Of a DNA stretch of 64,000 bases, positions 1 through 8,623 are shown piece by piece. Numbering within the stretch: the stretch's first letter is position 1; the number at the start of each line of letters is the position of its first letter. Both the position numbers and the translations under genes were made by a program. Below the pieces are notes generated by a model. It worked only from the letters and a program-made list of their open reading frames with translations. It was not told the origin of the DNA and ran no database searches. This DNA is from Bacillota bacterium. GTDB taxonomy: Bacteria; Bacillota; Clostridia; Acetivibrionales; DTU013. The DNA is taken from contig JAEZCO010000052.1 in the NCBI GenBank assembly GCA_023433505.1, positions 1-64,000 on the forward strand, read 5' to 3'.

Positions 1-123
1 CCATGCCTACGCTTAAACCTCACCTCGCGGCTCTGGCTCCAAGGCTTGGTACTGACTGCTTGCTATGCTTTTATCAGGTCAGGACTTCCACCTGACTATA
101 TTACACGCACCGAACTGGCGCAC
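1..123 (-). mobile_element. Possible 5' end of a group II intron, cut by window edge
   Basis: Read on the minus strand from 123 leftwards, the sequence begins GTGCGCC, a good match to the GUGYG 5' consensus of group II introns. It is followed by GGTGCGTG and by a hairpin whose arms are GTCAGG and CCTGAC around TGGAAGT, a motif common in domain I of bacterial introns. No intron-encoded protein is visible because the element runs out of the window. The call rests on remembered motif resemblance only. It could also be another structured repeat. Confidence 0.4.
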
Positions 124-152
124 CCTCCACAGCCCATTATAGCATTCTTTAC

Positions 153-181
153 TTGACAGCAAAAGGGAAATAGATTACACT
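153..181 (+). promoter_or_regulatory. Promoter of the EamA/DUF2000 pair
   Basis: TTGACA at 153-158 and TACACT at 176-181 are separated by exactly 17 bases. The next gene on this strand starts at 253. Confidence 0.7.
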
Positions 182-184
182 GTG

Positions 185-197
185 TGTAGTGACTACA
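185..197. promoter_or_regulatory. Perfect 13-bp dyad at the start site (operator candidate)
   Basis: TGTAGTGACTACA is a perfect inverted repeat (TGTAG/CTACA) lying just after the -10 box, near the predicted transcription start. A repressor bound here would block initiation. The cognate regulator is not identifiable in the window. Confidence 0.4.
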
Positions 198-252
198 TCA
201 GTAACCACTAACAGTATATAGCAGAAAAGACAGCTTGGCAAGGAGAGGTCAT

Positions 253-1167
253 TTGGAAACTAACAGTAAAAAGTATCTTATTTCTATTATCGGAGCTTTA
301 CTGATATGGAGTACATCATTTATCGGAACAAAAATAGCGTATGCAACGTTTCCACCGATCACTCTAGGGGCAGCGAGATTTATCATCGCATCCGTCGTTT
401 TAGGTATTCTTGTTGTGATAAAGAAAGAGTTTATAAAACCCAGACCGAAAGATTTGGGGCTCATAGCGATAAGCGGAATTTTGGGGATCACTTTATATTT
501 TACTATGGAAAACGTGGGCGTAAAATTAACCACCGCTTCCAACGCCGCGCTGATTGTCGCTTCCTATCCTGTTATTACCGTCCTGCTGGAATGGCTTATC
601 TATAAAGAAAGGCTGACAAACTATAAAATAGCCGGCATCCTGTTAGCTATCGGTGGTGTTTATCTACTGTCATATGTGGAGCATGGTACATACGAAAAAA
701 ATCAATTAGCCGGAAATCTTATATTGGTTGCAACCGGTATCGTATGGGCATTTTATAATTTTGCAACACGGAAAGTAGTCAATAAATACCCTGCGATTAC
801 CCTTTCGCTTTATCAGACCCTGGCAGGGACGATATGTTTTATTCCGCTGGCTTTTATCGAAATGGACCTGTGGAGGCCGCCTACTACAATGTCTTTATCG
901 GCGCTCATTTATTTAGGTGTCCTGTGCTCGGTAGCGGCATTTTTGTTTTATAATTTTGGACTTAGAAAACTGTCAGCCTATACCGCCGTGTCACTTATGA
1001 ATCTTGTACCGATCTTCGGGGTCATTTTTTCCATTCTCATTTTACATGAATCAGTTTCATTACGGCAATTTATCGGTGGGGCTATTGTTATCATCGGAGT
1101 CATTTTCAGTGTAAAGCAGCCAAAAAGTATTTCAATTTCACAGGAGGTTTATCATGAAACAGATTGA
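253..1167 (+). CDS. EamA/DMT family transporter (copy 1)
   Basis: Predicted inner-membrane drug/metabolite transporter of about 304 residues with roughly ten hydrophobic segments arranged as two EamA repeats, the usual size for the family. The substrate cannot be read from sequence. I chose the TTG at 253 because AGGAGAGG at 241-248 sits just upstream; an in-frame TTG at 235 lacks a ribosome binding site. The 3' end overlaps the following DUF2000 gene by 14 bases, so the two are translationally linked. A second EamA + DUF2000 pair lies at 23.6-24.9 kb. The gene has a strong promoter at 153-181. Confidence 0.85.
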   Translation: METNSKKYLISIIGALLIWSTSFIGTKIAYATFPPITLGAARFIIASVVLGILVVIKKEFIKPRPKDLGLIAISGILGITLYFTMENVGVKLTTASNAALIVASYPVITVLLEWLIYKERLTNYKIAGILLAIGGVYLLSYVEHGTYEKNQLAGNLILVATGIVWAFYNFATRKVVNKYPAITLSLYQTLAGTICFIPLAFIEMDLWRPPTTMSLSALIYLGVLCSVAAFLFYNFGLRKLSAYTAVSLMNLVPIFGVIFSILILHESVSLRQFIGGAIVIIGVIFSVKQPKSISISQEVYHETD

Positions 1168-1609
1168 AGCAGACACACAACAAATATTCCAAAGCGTATT
1201 ACCTGAAATTCCTGACCGCTGCGTTATTGTTACGGACAAGGCATTGTCAGGGGGGCATTTAGCTAATGCAATTGCAGTCATTGCATTAACAGTGGGTCAA
1301 CGTCATCCTATATTAGTTGGAGAACCATTAGTAGACGCATCTTCATTTGCGCATCCCGGTTTAATTCCTATCGGCATACCAATGCTCTGCACACAGCAGT
1401 CAGATTTAGTAGAAATCCGTCAAACAGCAATCGATAACGGCTGCGATGTTGTGGACTTCCCTGTAGAAGGGCAGCAAACAAAAAATTATGAAGAATTTGT
1501 GGAAATGACGGCTCAAATACGACCGGAAGATATGAAATATACCGGCATCGCCATGATCGGTCAAAAAAAGGTCATCAATAAAATCGTGAGAAAGTTGGAA
1601 ATGTTATAG
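1154..1609 (+). CDS. DUF2000 family protein (copy 1)
   Basis: Soluble 151-residue protein. It aligns along its whole length with the protein at 23607-24029: shared features are a CV(I/M) strand near the start, an AN motif, a GE...D.S...H.G stretch, a central ML, a VDF strand and a C-terminal GIA(I/M).G.KK motif. From memory this is the DUF2000 family, which adopts a peptidyl-tRNA hydrolase II-like fold but has no established activity. AGGAGG lies inside the end of the upstream EamA gene, 7 bases before the ATG. The repeated coupling to an EamA transporter suggests a joint role. Function is unknown. Confidence 0.75.
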   Translation: MKQIEADTQQIFQSVLPEIPDRCVIVTDKALSGGHLANAIAVIALTVGQRHPILVGEPLVDASSFAHPGLIPIGIPMLCTQQSDLVEIRQTAIDNGCDVVDFPVEGQQTKNYEEFVEMTAQIRPEDMKYTGIAMIGQKKVINKIVRKLEML

Positions 1610-1624
1610 AATAACCAGAAAAAA

Positions 1625-1662
1625 AGACATCCGTCTCAGCAGAACCGCAGACGGATGTCCTT
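1625..1662 (+). terminator. Terminator after the EamA/DUF2000 pair
   Basis: Arms GACATCCGTCT (1626-1636) and AGACGGATGTC (1649-1659) form an 11-bp perfect stem. The T-run on the plus side is weak (CTTAATTGTT) while A-rich sequence precedes it, so it may act in both directions between two converging genes. Confidence 0.65.
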
Positions 1663-1689
1663 AATTGTTGAAGGCATTCCCATATTAAC

Positions 1690-2802
1690 TTATTCTTTTT
1701 TGAAAACCTGCTTCACGGCCTCAAGATAACCGTACCCATATAGATCATCCGGCTGAATATAGCTGGTTTCCGTCCATTCATTCCAACTGTTGATTGTAAT
1801 CAGCGGAGGCTGTTCAGGATGTGTGTCAGTATACTCCCTGGCTTTTTCCAGCGCCTTTTGCAGATTCTCCGGCGTGTTGTTCCTGACGATTCCCGGACGG
1901 AATTCCTTGAATCGGGGATTGTTGTCCCACCCGACGGATATGTGCGGAAAATAGGGAAGGGCATAAGTCTTTTCAATACGGGACCATTCCTTTAAAACAT
2001 CCGTCATAATTTCCTTATAATCCCGGTCGATATCCGCAAAGTGACAAAACTGATAATGGGACATGCTGTCAAACCCTACAAGCTTTATAATCTCGCTTGT
2101 GGTAGCCGTTATACCGTCGTCTACCCCGCTGAGATTAAAATTCATCTCGCCCCAGAGCGTCATCTGCAGATGAAGTCCGGGCAATCCCGCATTGACCGCC
2201 TGATTCCGGAACCATTCGAAAGCAGCCTTTGTGGCTTCCGCTCCGCCCAATCCTTTCATGAGGTTGGGCAGGTCGTAGATCATGAATACCGGTTTACCCT
2301 CGATGGTGTAATAAGACGGATGCTTGAAGTATCTTTCGATCAATCTGTTTGCAATGACCTCGAATTCCCTGCGGTCAACGGCCGCATCCCAGATCAGGCT
2401 GTCCTGCAAGTGGGAAAGCCTGATATCCCAGGTATAGTTAACATTGTGGTTTGCCCACATGAGATAAAACTTTACCCTGTCATTGTTTTTAGCCTTAAGA
2501 TACCCGTCGTTCAGGCAGTTTTCCAGAAAAGGCCGCCTGTCATACCAGTACCAGTCATAGATAAACACATTGACTCCATGGTCTGCGGCTGCGTCTATCT
2601 GCATTTCCATGACATAAGGGTCCGCTTCGTTCACATAGCCCCAAACCGGCTTTCTTGGCCAATTATGTTCCGGGAATTTTTTCACGGCATTTTTCACAGA
2701 CTGCCACTCGCCGATTCCCTCCGGCCAAAACATCCTGGTCCTGATTTCATCCCCGGTGTATGCAGGCCATACATAAGCCGCAACATCATATTTTTTTCCC
2801 AT
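1690..2802 (-). CDS. GH99/WbsX-like glycoside hydrolase
   Basis: Cytoplasmic protein of 370 residues with no signal peptide. It shows the WbsX/GH99-like pattern: an N-terminal AAYVWPAY segment, VFIYDWYWYD near residue 80, FMIYD in the middle and ITINSWNEWTE near residue 340, a typical end of a TIM-barrel active site. Characterised GH99 enzymes are endo-alpha-mannosidases, but this branch is poorly characterised, so the substrate is open. It is the last gene of the locus behind the LplB/LplC-type permeases, and likely trims imported oligosaccharide. The ATG is preceded by two tandem copies of the AGAGAGGTATACAAA ribosome binding region (about 2803-2833). Confidence 0.75.
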   Translation of the reverse strand: MGKKYDVAAYVWPAYTGDEIRTRMFWPEGIGEWQSVKNAVKKFPEHNWPRKPVWGYVNEADPYVMEMQIDAAADHGVNVFIYDWYWYDRRPFLENCLNDGYLKAKNNDRVKFYLMWANHNVNYTWDIRLSHLQDSLIWDAAVDRREFEVIANRLIERYFKHPSYYTIEGKPVFMIYDLPNLMKGLGGAEATKAAFEWFRNQAVNAGLPGLHLQMTLWGEMNFNLSGVDDGITATTSEIIKLVGFDSMSHYQFCHFADIDRDYKEIMTDVLKEWSRIEKTYALPYFPHISVGWDNNPRFKEFRPGIVRNNTPENLQKALEKAREYTDTHPEQPPLITINSWNEWTETSYIQPDDLYGYGYLEAVKQVFKKE

Positions 2803-2847
2803 TTTTGTATACCTCTCTTTTGTATACCTCTCTGATATTTCTATATG

Positions 2848-3741
2848 CTAGCCCTTAACGCTGCCTAAGACAAGACCCTTCATAAAATATTTCTGCAGGA
2901 ATGGATACAATGCCAGGACGGGCGCGGCTGCAATGAAGATCTGCGAAGACTTCAGCGTCCTGTCGGAGATTTGGGACAGCTCCTTTAACTGCTCCTGTGT
3001 GGCATTTGCCATGGTCGTCATGTCCCTGACCACAATAATGGACTGCAGGTAGGTCTGCAGCGGATATTTTTGGGGAGAGCTCATCAGAATCATTCCGTCA
3101 AACCAGTAATTCCAATGACCCACGGCCGTGAACAGGACCAGTGTTGCAAGCGAGGGAATGGAAAGCGGGATGAAAATTTTCCACAAAATCGTCCAGTGGC
3201 CCGCGCCGTCCACAATAGCAGATTCGCTGATCTCCTTCGGAAGCTGCCTGAAAAAATTCAAAAGGATGATTACATTGAACACAGGCACCGCACCGGGCAG
3301 AATCAGCGCCAATATATTATTCATAAGCCCAAACTGCTTGACGGTCATATACCATGGAATCAACCCGCCGCTGAAAATCATGGTAATGAAAAAGAACCAG
3401 GCGTAAGCATCCCTTCCGAAAAGGTCGCTGCGCTCCTTTGAAAGAGGATAGGCCGCCAGGATGGTGCACAGCATGTTGATGACAAGCCCCAATCCCACCC
3501 TTTCGACGGAAACCAGAAAGGATGTAATGAACTGCGGCTTTGCCAGCGCATATTTATACGAAGAGATATTGAACTCCACAGGCCACAGTTTGACTTCTCC
3601 TGCCGCCGCAGCCGTACTTGAACTGAAGGATACGGCAAGCACGTTGATAATGGGCAAAATACAAATAAGTGCGGCTGTAATCAGAAATACATAGTTCGCT
3701 ATGTCAAAAAGTGTCCCGCCTAAAGTAACCCTGTTTTTCAC
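2848..3741 (-). CDS. Carbohydrate ABC permease, LplC/YtcP type
   Basis: 297-residue integral membrane permease with about six transmembrane segments and the binding-protein-dependent transport signature at SAIVDGAGHWTILWKIFIP (EAA loop, about residues 187-205). The C-terminus VLGSVKG is typical of LplC/YtcP proteins. The start is GTG with GAGGAAGGAA just upstream. It lies 17 bases after the partner permease gene. Such permeases import oligosaccharides or glycosides together with an LplA-type lipoprotein. No ATPase gene is present in the operon. Confidence 0.88.
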   Translation of the reverse strand: MKNRVTLGGTLFDIANYVFLITAALICILPIINVLAVSFSSSTAAAAGEVKLWPVEFNISSYKYALAKPQFITSFLVSVERVGLGLVINMLCTILAAYPLSKERSDLFGRDAYAWFFFITMIFSGGLIPWYMTVKQFGLMNNILALILPGAVPVFNVIILLNFFRQLPKEISESAIVDGAGHWTILWKIFIPLSIPSLATLVLFTAVGHWNYWFDGMILMSSPQKYPLQTYLQSIIVVRDMTTMANATQEQLKELSQISDRTLKSSQIFIAAAPVLALYPFLQKYFMKGLVLGSVKG

Positions 3742-3758
3742 GATAGTTTCCTTCCTCC

Positions 3759-4679
3759 TCAGAATACCCGGTAATCCGCAAATTTATAAGCCATCCTGTA
3801 TCCCGCTGCGATAAATATGAAGGAGATGACAGATTTGAAAAGCCCTACGGCCGTTGCTACTCCATACTGGTTGTTGATAAGTCCGATCCTGTATACAAAG
3901 GTGTCAAGGATATCCCCCGTGCTGTACACCACAGGGCTGTATAGGTTAAAAACCTGCTCAAACCCTGCATTCAATACATTTCCGAGACTTAATGTCGCCA
4001 TGAGAATGATGATGGGGGTAATTCCCGGAAGTGTAACATGCAATATCTGTTTGAAACGGTTGGCACCATCCATATAGGACGCTTCATATAACATCGGGTC
4101 TATCGATGTAATAGCAGCCAAATAGATAATAGTTCCGTATCCGAAGTTTTTCCAGACATCGGTGATGACCAGGACAAGGGGGAAGCTTTTAGGGTCGGCC
4201 AGAAAAAAGATAGACTCCCCTCCCAGGGCCTTTATTAAATTGTTGACGATTCCTTCACTGGGTGAGAGAATGTCGATCAGTATTCCCGAAAGGATGACCC
4301 AGGAAAGAAAATATGGCACATAAATAACGGTCTGCACGGTTCTCTTGATGAAATTCTTCCGTATCAGGTCCAGCAGTATCGCAAAAAGGATGGGCACGAT
4401 CAGCCCGGCAGCAATTTTCATAAAGGAAATAAATACCGTATTCCATAGGACCTGGTACGTATCCGGCATATTCAGGACATATTCAAAATTTTTCCACCCC
4501 ACAAATTTCGAATGAAAGAAGCCCTTTACCGGATTGAAGTTCTCGAAGGCGATGATAATCCCCACCATTGGGTAATAGCTGAACATCAGCACAAGTATGA
4601 CGCATGGCAGCAGCATCAAATGCATGGGCAGCTGTTGTTTTATTCTATCTTTTCTTCCTGCATGAAGTCTTGGTTTCAT
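3759..4679 (-). CDS. Carbohydrate ABC permease, LplB type
   Basis: 306-residue permease with a basic N-terminus, about six transmembrane segments and the EAA-loop pattern LYEASYMDGANRFKQILHVTLP near residues 203-224. The C-terminus YKFADYRVF is characteristic of LplB/YtcQ-partner permeases. It probably forms a heterodimer with the product at 2848-3741 and receives substrate from the lipoprotein encoded immediately upstream (4762-6489). The start ATG at 4679 has a modest AAAGGA-containing ribosome binding region. Confidence 0.88.
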   Translation of the reverse strand: MKPRLHAGRKDRIKQQLPMHLMLLPCVILVLMFSYYPMVGIIIAFENFNPVKGFFHSKFVGWKNFEYVLNMPDTYQVLWNTVFISFMKIAAGLIVPILFAILLDLIRKNFIKRTVQTVIYVPYFLSWVILSGILIDILSPSEGIVNNLIKALGGESIFFLADPKSFPLVLVITDVWKNFGYGTIIYLAAITSIDPMLYEASYMDGANRFKQILHVTLPGITPIIILMATLSLGNVLNAGFEQVFNLYSPVVYSTGDILDTFVYRIGLINNQYGVATAVGLFKSVISFIFIAAGYRMAYKFADYRVF

Positions 4680-4761
4680 CTCTATACATCCTTTGCCTTA
4701 TGGCATGCTCCCGGAAAGGCAGGCCTTCCCGGGAACATCCGTGAGTATTTGTTGATGCGGC

Positions 4762-6489
4762 CTATTTCACGGCATTTACTTCATCGGTGATATCGTCTCC
4801 TCCGAGTTTATGCCACTGTTCCACATACTTTTCAAAATCCGAGACCGGCGCAACGCCCATGATGATCTTTGTAAAGATTTCGTCCCTTGTCTGTTTCAAG
4901 GTAGCTCCCTTTTGCGTCATGGAATCCGTATCCGCTTTGATAAATGCGTTCTGCAGCATAAGACTGTTCTGGTCATAATAGTCGATAATGCTCTCCGACC
5001 CATTGGTGCCGCTCCACGCGGAGGTAGAATAAAACTTGTTATCTCCGGCCAGATATTTTTGATTCTGTTCGACATTGTCCTTGATCCAGTAGTTTTCAAG
5101 GATCTTCTCATCCTTGGTTTCCAGGTACTTTTTCACCTGTTGGTGGATAAACAGGTTCTGCATGGGATACCAGGACTGCTCGACAGCCCAGAAATAGTTC
5201 TCTCCGGGTTCACTTCCCTGTCCTATGCCGGTTCCATGGAATTTCGGCTCAAAATCACTGCTTAATGCCGGGTCCTTTGCATAGTAGTAATTGTAAAGCT
5301 TCACTGCCGCTTCGGGATTCTTCATATCCTTGTTTACAACATAGAACAAGCCGGCGCTTCCATTCACCATGGTCATGGCAGCCTTTTCATCAATGGATGG
5401 CAGAGGATAGGGCATCCACTCGGATTTCGGATCTTTGTTCTTGCAGTCCTGGATGGGATAGAAGGCCAGCCAGTGCTGCCCATACATCATTCCGACACGC
5501 CCGCCGACCACCGATTCGGCCACCTTTGAGCCGTCTTTGATTGAAAACTCTTTGTCGATCTGCCCTGCCTTGTACATCTCAGCCAGCTTTATCAGTGCCG
5601 TTTTGACTTCCGGCTGGATTCCGCCGTATACCAGCTTGCCTGAGGAATCCTTGATCCAGGCGTTGGCGCCGATATAGGCGTGGTAGCTTTCCATGAAACC
5701 GCTGATATCGGCCCAGCCCTGCTCGATAAGGCCTTTTTGCAGCGCAAGGCCGTAGGTATCGTTTTTGCCGTTTTGGTCGGGATCATTCTTCGTAAACGCT
5801 TCGGCAATCTTAAATACCTCGTCCATGGTTTTGGGCGCTTGAAGGTTTAAATTTTTCAGCCAGTCGTTGCGTATCCAGAGCATATTGGAATTGTCGCGGT
5901 TTCCGGAAACCTGGGGAATGGCCATGAGCTTGCCCTCAAAGGTAGCCTGTTCTATGGACACATTGTTGTCGGCCTCCATCATTTCCATGGTAAAGGGGGA
6001 GGCGTACTCCTTAAAAATCTGCGTTAAGTCAAGGGCTACCCCTGAATCCACCAGCAGCTTCAGCTGCCGCTGATTTGCGGGGATGATATCGGGTAAATCA
6101 TTGGCCGAGATGGCTACATTCATCTTCTGCTCAAATTGCGCGCTCGGGACAGTCCAGTTGTAGCTCACATTAATTCCCAAATTATTTTTATATGCGTCAA
6201 ACCATATGTTGTTTGTCACTACATCGGATTTTGTGCCCATCAATTTTTGCATTGTATCATCCAGAGACTTGACGGATGTAACCGTGATTTCCGGCGAATA
6301 TTTGCCTAAGGGGTCCTGCGCCTGTGCCGTTACCGGCTCCGTGGCGCCCGCCTGTGTCGATGCTGCGGCCGTGGTACCGGCTCCGCTCCCGTCCGATGGG
6401 GATGCGGCTCCGCCGCAAGCTGCAAAAGAAGCAATCATGCTTAAAGCCAATAAAAGTATCAACGCCCTTTTCCATTGGGAAAACTTCAT
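4762..6489 (-). CDS. Extracellular sugar-binding lipoprotein, LplA type
   Basis: About 575 residues. A basic N-terminus and hydrophobic stretch lead to a lipobox ending in FAACGG, so the protein should be lipid-anchored outside the membrane. A low-complexity Ala/Ser/Gly/Thr linker precedes the binding domain. Its large size fits the LplA/YtcQ family rather than the ~420-residue CUT1 proteins. I chose ATG 6489: the in-frame ATG at 6504 is followed by GGAGGAACAAGGT, which is the ribosome binding site for 6489. It supplies substrate to the two permeases downstream and is expected to be regulated by the YesN-like protein at 6767-8458. Confidence 0.88.
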   Translation of the reverse strand: MKFSQWKRALILLLALSMIASFAACGGAASPSDGSGAGTTAAASTQAGATEPVTAQAQDPLGKYSPEITVTSVKSLDDTMQKLMGTKSDVVTNNIWFDAYKNNLGINVSYNWTVPSAQFEQKMNVAISANDLPDIIPANQRQLKLLVDSGVALDLTQIFKEYASPFTMEMMEADNNVSIEQATFEGKLMAIPQVSGNRDNSNMLWIRNDWLKNLNLQAPKTMDEVFKIAEAFTKNDPDQNGKNDTYGLALQKGLIEQGWADISGFMESYHAYIGANAWIKDSSGKLVYGGIQPEVKTALIKLAEMYKAGQIDKEFSIKDGSKVAESVVGGRVGMMYGQHWLAFYPIQDCKNKDPKSEWMPYPLPSIDEKAAMTMVNGSAGLFYVVNKDMKNPEAAVKLYNYYYAKDPALSSDFEPKFHGTGIGQGSEPGENYFWAVEQSWYPMQNLFIHQQVKKYLETKDEKILENYWIKDNVEQNQKYLAGDNKFYSTSAWSGTNGSESIIDYYDQNSLMLQNAFIKADTDSMTQKGATLKQTRDEIFTKIIMGVAPVSDFEKYVEQWHKLGGDDITDEVNAVK

Positions 6490-6552
6490 ACCTTGTTCCT
6501 CCATTCAAATTTAGTGTAATGCATATACCGAAATGAATCCGGCATATGCTCA

Positions 6553-6687
6553 CGCAGGCGATGCCTGCGCGCCCCGCTTTGTGCGTGGCGTTTGAACAAC
6601 GTCCTATGGGAGATTGAGACTCACCTCTGACAGCCTTTCCAATCGGAAACCCGCCAGATAAAAGGTGGGACTGATAACGCTGTTCAA
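6553..6687. repeat. Palindromic repeat cluster (copy A)
   Basis: Contains a 7-bp inverted repeat CGCAGGC/GCCTGCG (6553-6569) and the 20-base unit CGTGGCGTTTGAACAACGTC (6584-6603), which recurs exactly at 8565-8584. TTGAACAACGTC (6592-6603) is mirrored imperfectly by AACGCTGTTCAA (6676-6687). It fills most of the gap between the binding-protein gene and the regulator gene. It looks like a small non-coding dispersed element. Confidence 0.6.
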
Positions 6688-6766
6688 ATTTAGAAAATTT
6701 CAGAGGCCTCTGATGATAATTATAAAGGAACTGCCTGCCGCTTTGAAATATTCATTTCTTCATTTT

Positions 6767-8458
6767 CTATTCAGCTTTGTAGATGTTGATGGATTCACGG
6801 TATTTCTGCGGCGTCACGGCGGTAATTTTTTTAAAAAACCGGATGAAGTTGGTGGCAGAGCCATATCCGACGGCGGCTGCCACATCGTTGACCCTTGTTT
6901 CGGGATTTTCCAATAAAAGCTTTGCTTTTCTGATCCTGCAATCCTGTATATATTCGGAAAGGTTGATTCCGGCCTGCTGCTTGAACAAATGCGACAGATA
7001 ATTGGGATTGAAGTAGACCATGTCGGATAATTTAACCAACGAAAGGTCTTCCTGCAAGTGATTGTTGATGTATCCCTTAATCTGGGCGATAATGTTAACC
7101 GCACGTTTCTCCTGTTCACCCAGCTGAATATCGAAAATTATGCCGGCCAACTGCTTCAGATATCCCATGGCCTCTTCCCAGGACCCATGCTCATCGATTC
7201 TCAAAAGCTTGTACAATCCGCTTTTAAAAGCAATTTTTTCATCCAGCTTCCAGCGGTTGATATAGGACATCAGCAGCAGGGACAGGGCGTAATAGATTTC
7301 AAGGGCCGGGTTGTAATGCATGCTTGTGATTTTCTCCATGCCGCCGGCCATATTGTCCATCAGTTTCCCGAACTCTTCCCTTTCCCCTCTTTCCAGCGCC
7401 GTTTCAAGCGCCTCAAGCTTATTGGGCTTCAGGGACTCCAGCAGGTCTTTATTCCGGATTACGGCTGCAGATTCATCCCCTTCCAGATTTTTCTCCGTGA
7501 TGAGCATTTCGTTTCCTGACCCGATCCGGTAGTTCATCAGCAATCTCAAGGAATGATATTTATCCGCGAGGCCCTTCCACGGGACGGTTTCCGTATCCAG
7601 CGCAAAAGAAACCGTCAATTGCAGGGTTTCCCTGTACACGTTTTGTATCATTTCCAGTGTTCCTTTGACAAACACTACAGCGGAACTCCAGCATCCCTCA
7701 GAGGGCCCTTCCCCTGCTTTTACAGGCTGGAAAAGCTCCGAAGGCTGTATCATCCACAGAAGGTTTTGATACTCATCCGTCCAATGGACATAGCGGGTCC
7801 TTGGCGACAGGTATTGGCCGGCGATCATCTGCAGCATGTATAAAAGCTTTGTTCTTTCGGAATAGGATATCTTTTTCGGAAGATGATCGATGCGTCCCAT
7901 CAGCATCAGTATCTGCGAATCCGCCTTTAAACCGATCCCCATCTGCTCCAGCACGGATTGGTCACAACTGCCTAAGATCTCCTCTCCATGGATAAGCGAA
8001 GCCAGGTAATCCTTCTGAAGCAGCAGGGATGCCTCGTTGAGCTGCCGGCTGGCCTGCTCGATGAGCTCCCTGGTTTTCAAGCTTTCCTCAATCTCCCGCG
8101 CAGCGTTTTCTACTGCCCCTATGACCCGGTCAAAGCCTTCCGTCTTCAAAATATAACTGACGTCCTTATGCTGAAGCGCGGTGTAGGCATAATCGAATTC
8201 CCGGTATCCGGTCAAAAAAATCACTTTACATTCCGGCCAGTTATAGTGTATTTTCTCCAGAAGCTGCATGCCGTCAATCCCCGGCATACGGATATCCGTA
8301 ACCACGATATCCATCCTGGTTTTTGCCAGGAGCTCCAAAGCCGTCCTGCCGGAATAGGCCTTATAAACGTCCAATTCCAATGCGGAAAGATTCCGGAATT
8401 CGTCAAAAAGCCCGTCCGCGATCCATGGTTCATCATCTACGATCAATAGCCTGTACAT
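6767..8458 (-). CDS. YesN-type response regulator with AraC DNA-binding domain
   Basis: 563-residue cytoplasmic transcription factor. Residues 1-125 form a receiver domain with the phospho-acceptor region VVTDIRMPGIDGMQLL (Asp near residue 55) and a conserved Lys at ILKTEG. A long middle region follows, and the last ~100 residues are an AraC/XylS two-helix-turn-helix domain (LSHLFKQQAGINLSEYI then VNDVAAAVGYGSATNFIRFF). The pair with the YesM-like kinase upstream suggests it senses an extracellular sugar and activates the importer downstream. TAGGGGGA precedes ATG 8458. Confidence 0.9.
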   Translation of the reverse strand: MYRLLIVDDEPWIADGLFDEFRNLSALELDVYKAYSGRTALELLAKTRMDIVVTDIRMPGIDGMQLLEKIHYNWPECKVIFLTGYREFDYAYTALQHKDVSYILKTEGFDRVIGAVENAAREIEESLKTRELIEQASRQLNEASLLLQKDYLASLIHGEEILGSCDQSVLEQMGIGLKADSQILMLMGRIDHLPKKISYSERTKLLYMLQMIAGQYLSPRTRYVHWTDEYQNLLWMIQPSELFQPVKAGEGPSEGCWSSAVVFVKGTLEMIQNVYRETLQLTVSFALDTETVPWKGLADKYHSLRLLMNYRIGSGNEMLITEKNLEGDESAAVIRNKDLLESLKPNKLEALETALERGEREEFGKLMDNMAGGMEKITSMHYNPALEIYYALSLLLMSYINRWKLDEKIAFKSGLYKLLRIDEHGSWEEAMGYLKQLAGIIFDIQLGEQEKRAVNIIAQIKGYINNHLQEDLSLVKLSDMVYFNPNYLSHLFKQQAGINLSEYIQDCRIRKAKLLLENPETRVNDVAAAVGYGSATNFIRFFKKITAVTPQKYRESINIYKAE

Positions 8459-8486
8459 GGTATTTCCCCCTAGTTATTTCAATTTC

Positions 8487-8545
8487 CAATGGGGCATGCC
8501 CCCATACCCCTCGCTGCGGTGAAATGAATTCACCCTACGCTACAC
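8487..8545. repeat. Dispersed repeat R1, copy 1
   Basis: A 59-base unit that recurs at 14932-14990 with few differences. Shared landmarks are GGGGCATGCCCC-type palindrome, CATACCCCTCGCTG, GGTGAAATGAATTC and CCTACGCTACAC. GGTGAA/TTCACC can fold as a hairpin. It sits between the kinase and regulator genes of carbohydrate locus 1 and codes for nothing obvious. Confidence 0.7.
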
Positions 8546-8572
8546 TTCGTGCGCCACGCCTATACGTGGCGT

Positions 8573-8623
8573 TTGAACAACGTCTGGTGGGCCTTAGAGA
8601 AGAGAGTCTGTGACGTTGTTCAA
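8573..8623. repeat. 12-bp perfect inverted repeat across the kinase stop codon (copy B)
   Basis: TTGAACAACGTC (8573-8584) and GACGTTGTTCAA (8612-8623) are perfect mirror images 27 bases apart. The right arm lies inside the last codons of the kinase gene (stop at 8594-8596). The 20-base unit 8565-8584 is identical to 6584-6603. It may fold as a hairpin in the mRNA between kinase and regulator. Confidence 0.65.

Noticed and set aside
2041..2835. 264-codon plus-strand frame opposite the GH99-like gene
   Set aside because: Shadow frame with no domain, no ribosome binding site and opposite to a clear family member.
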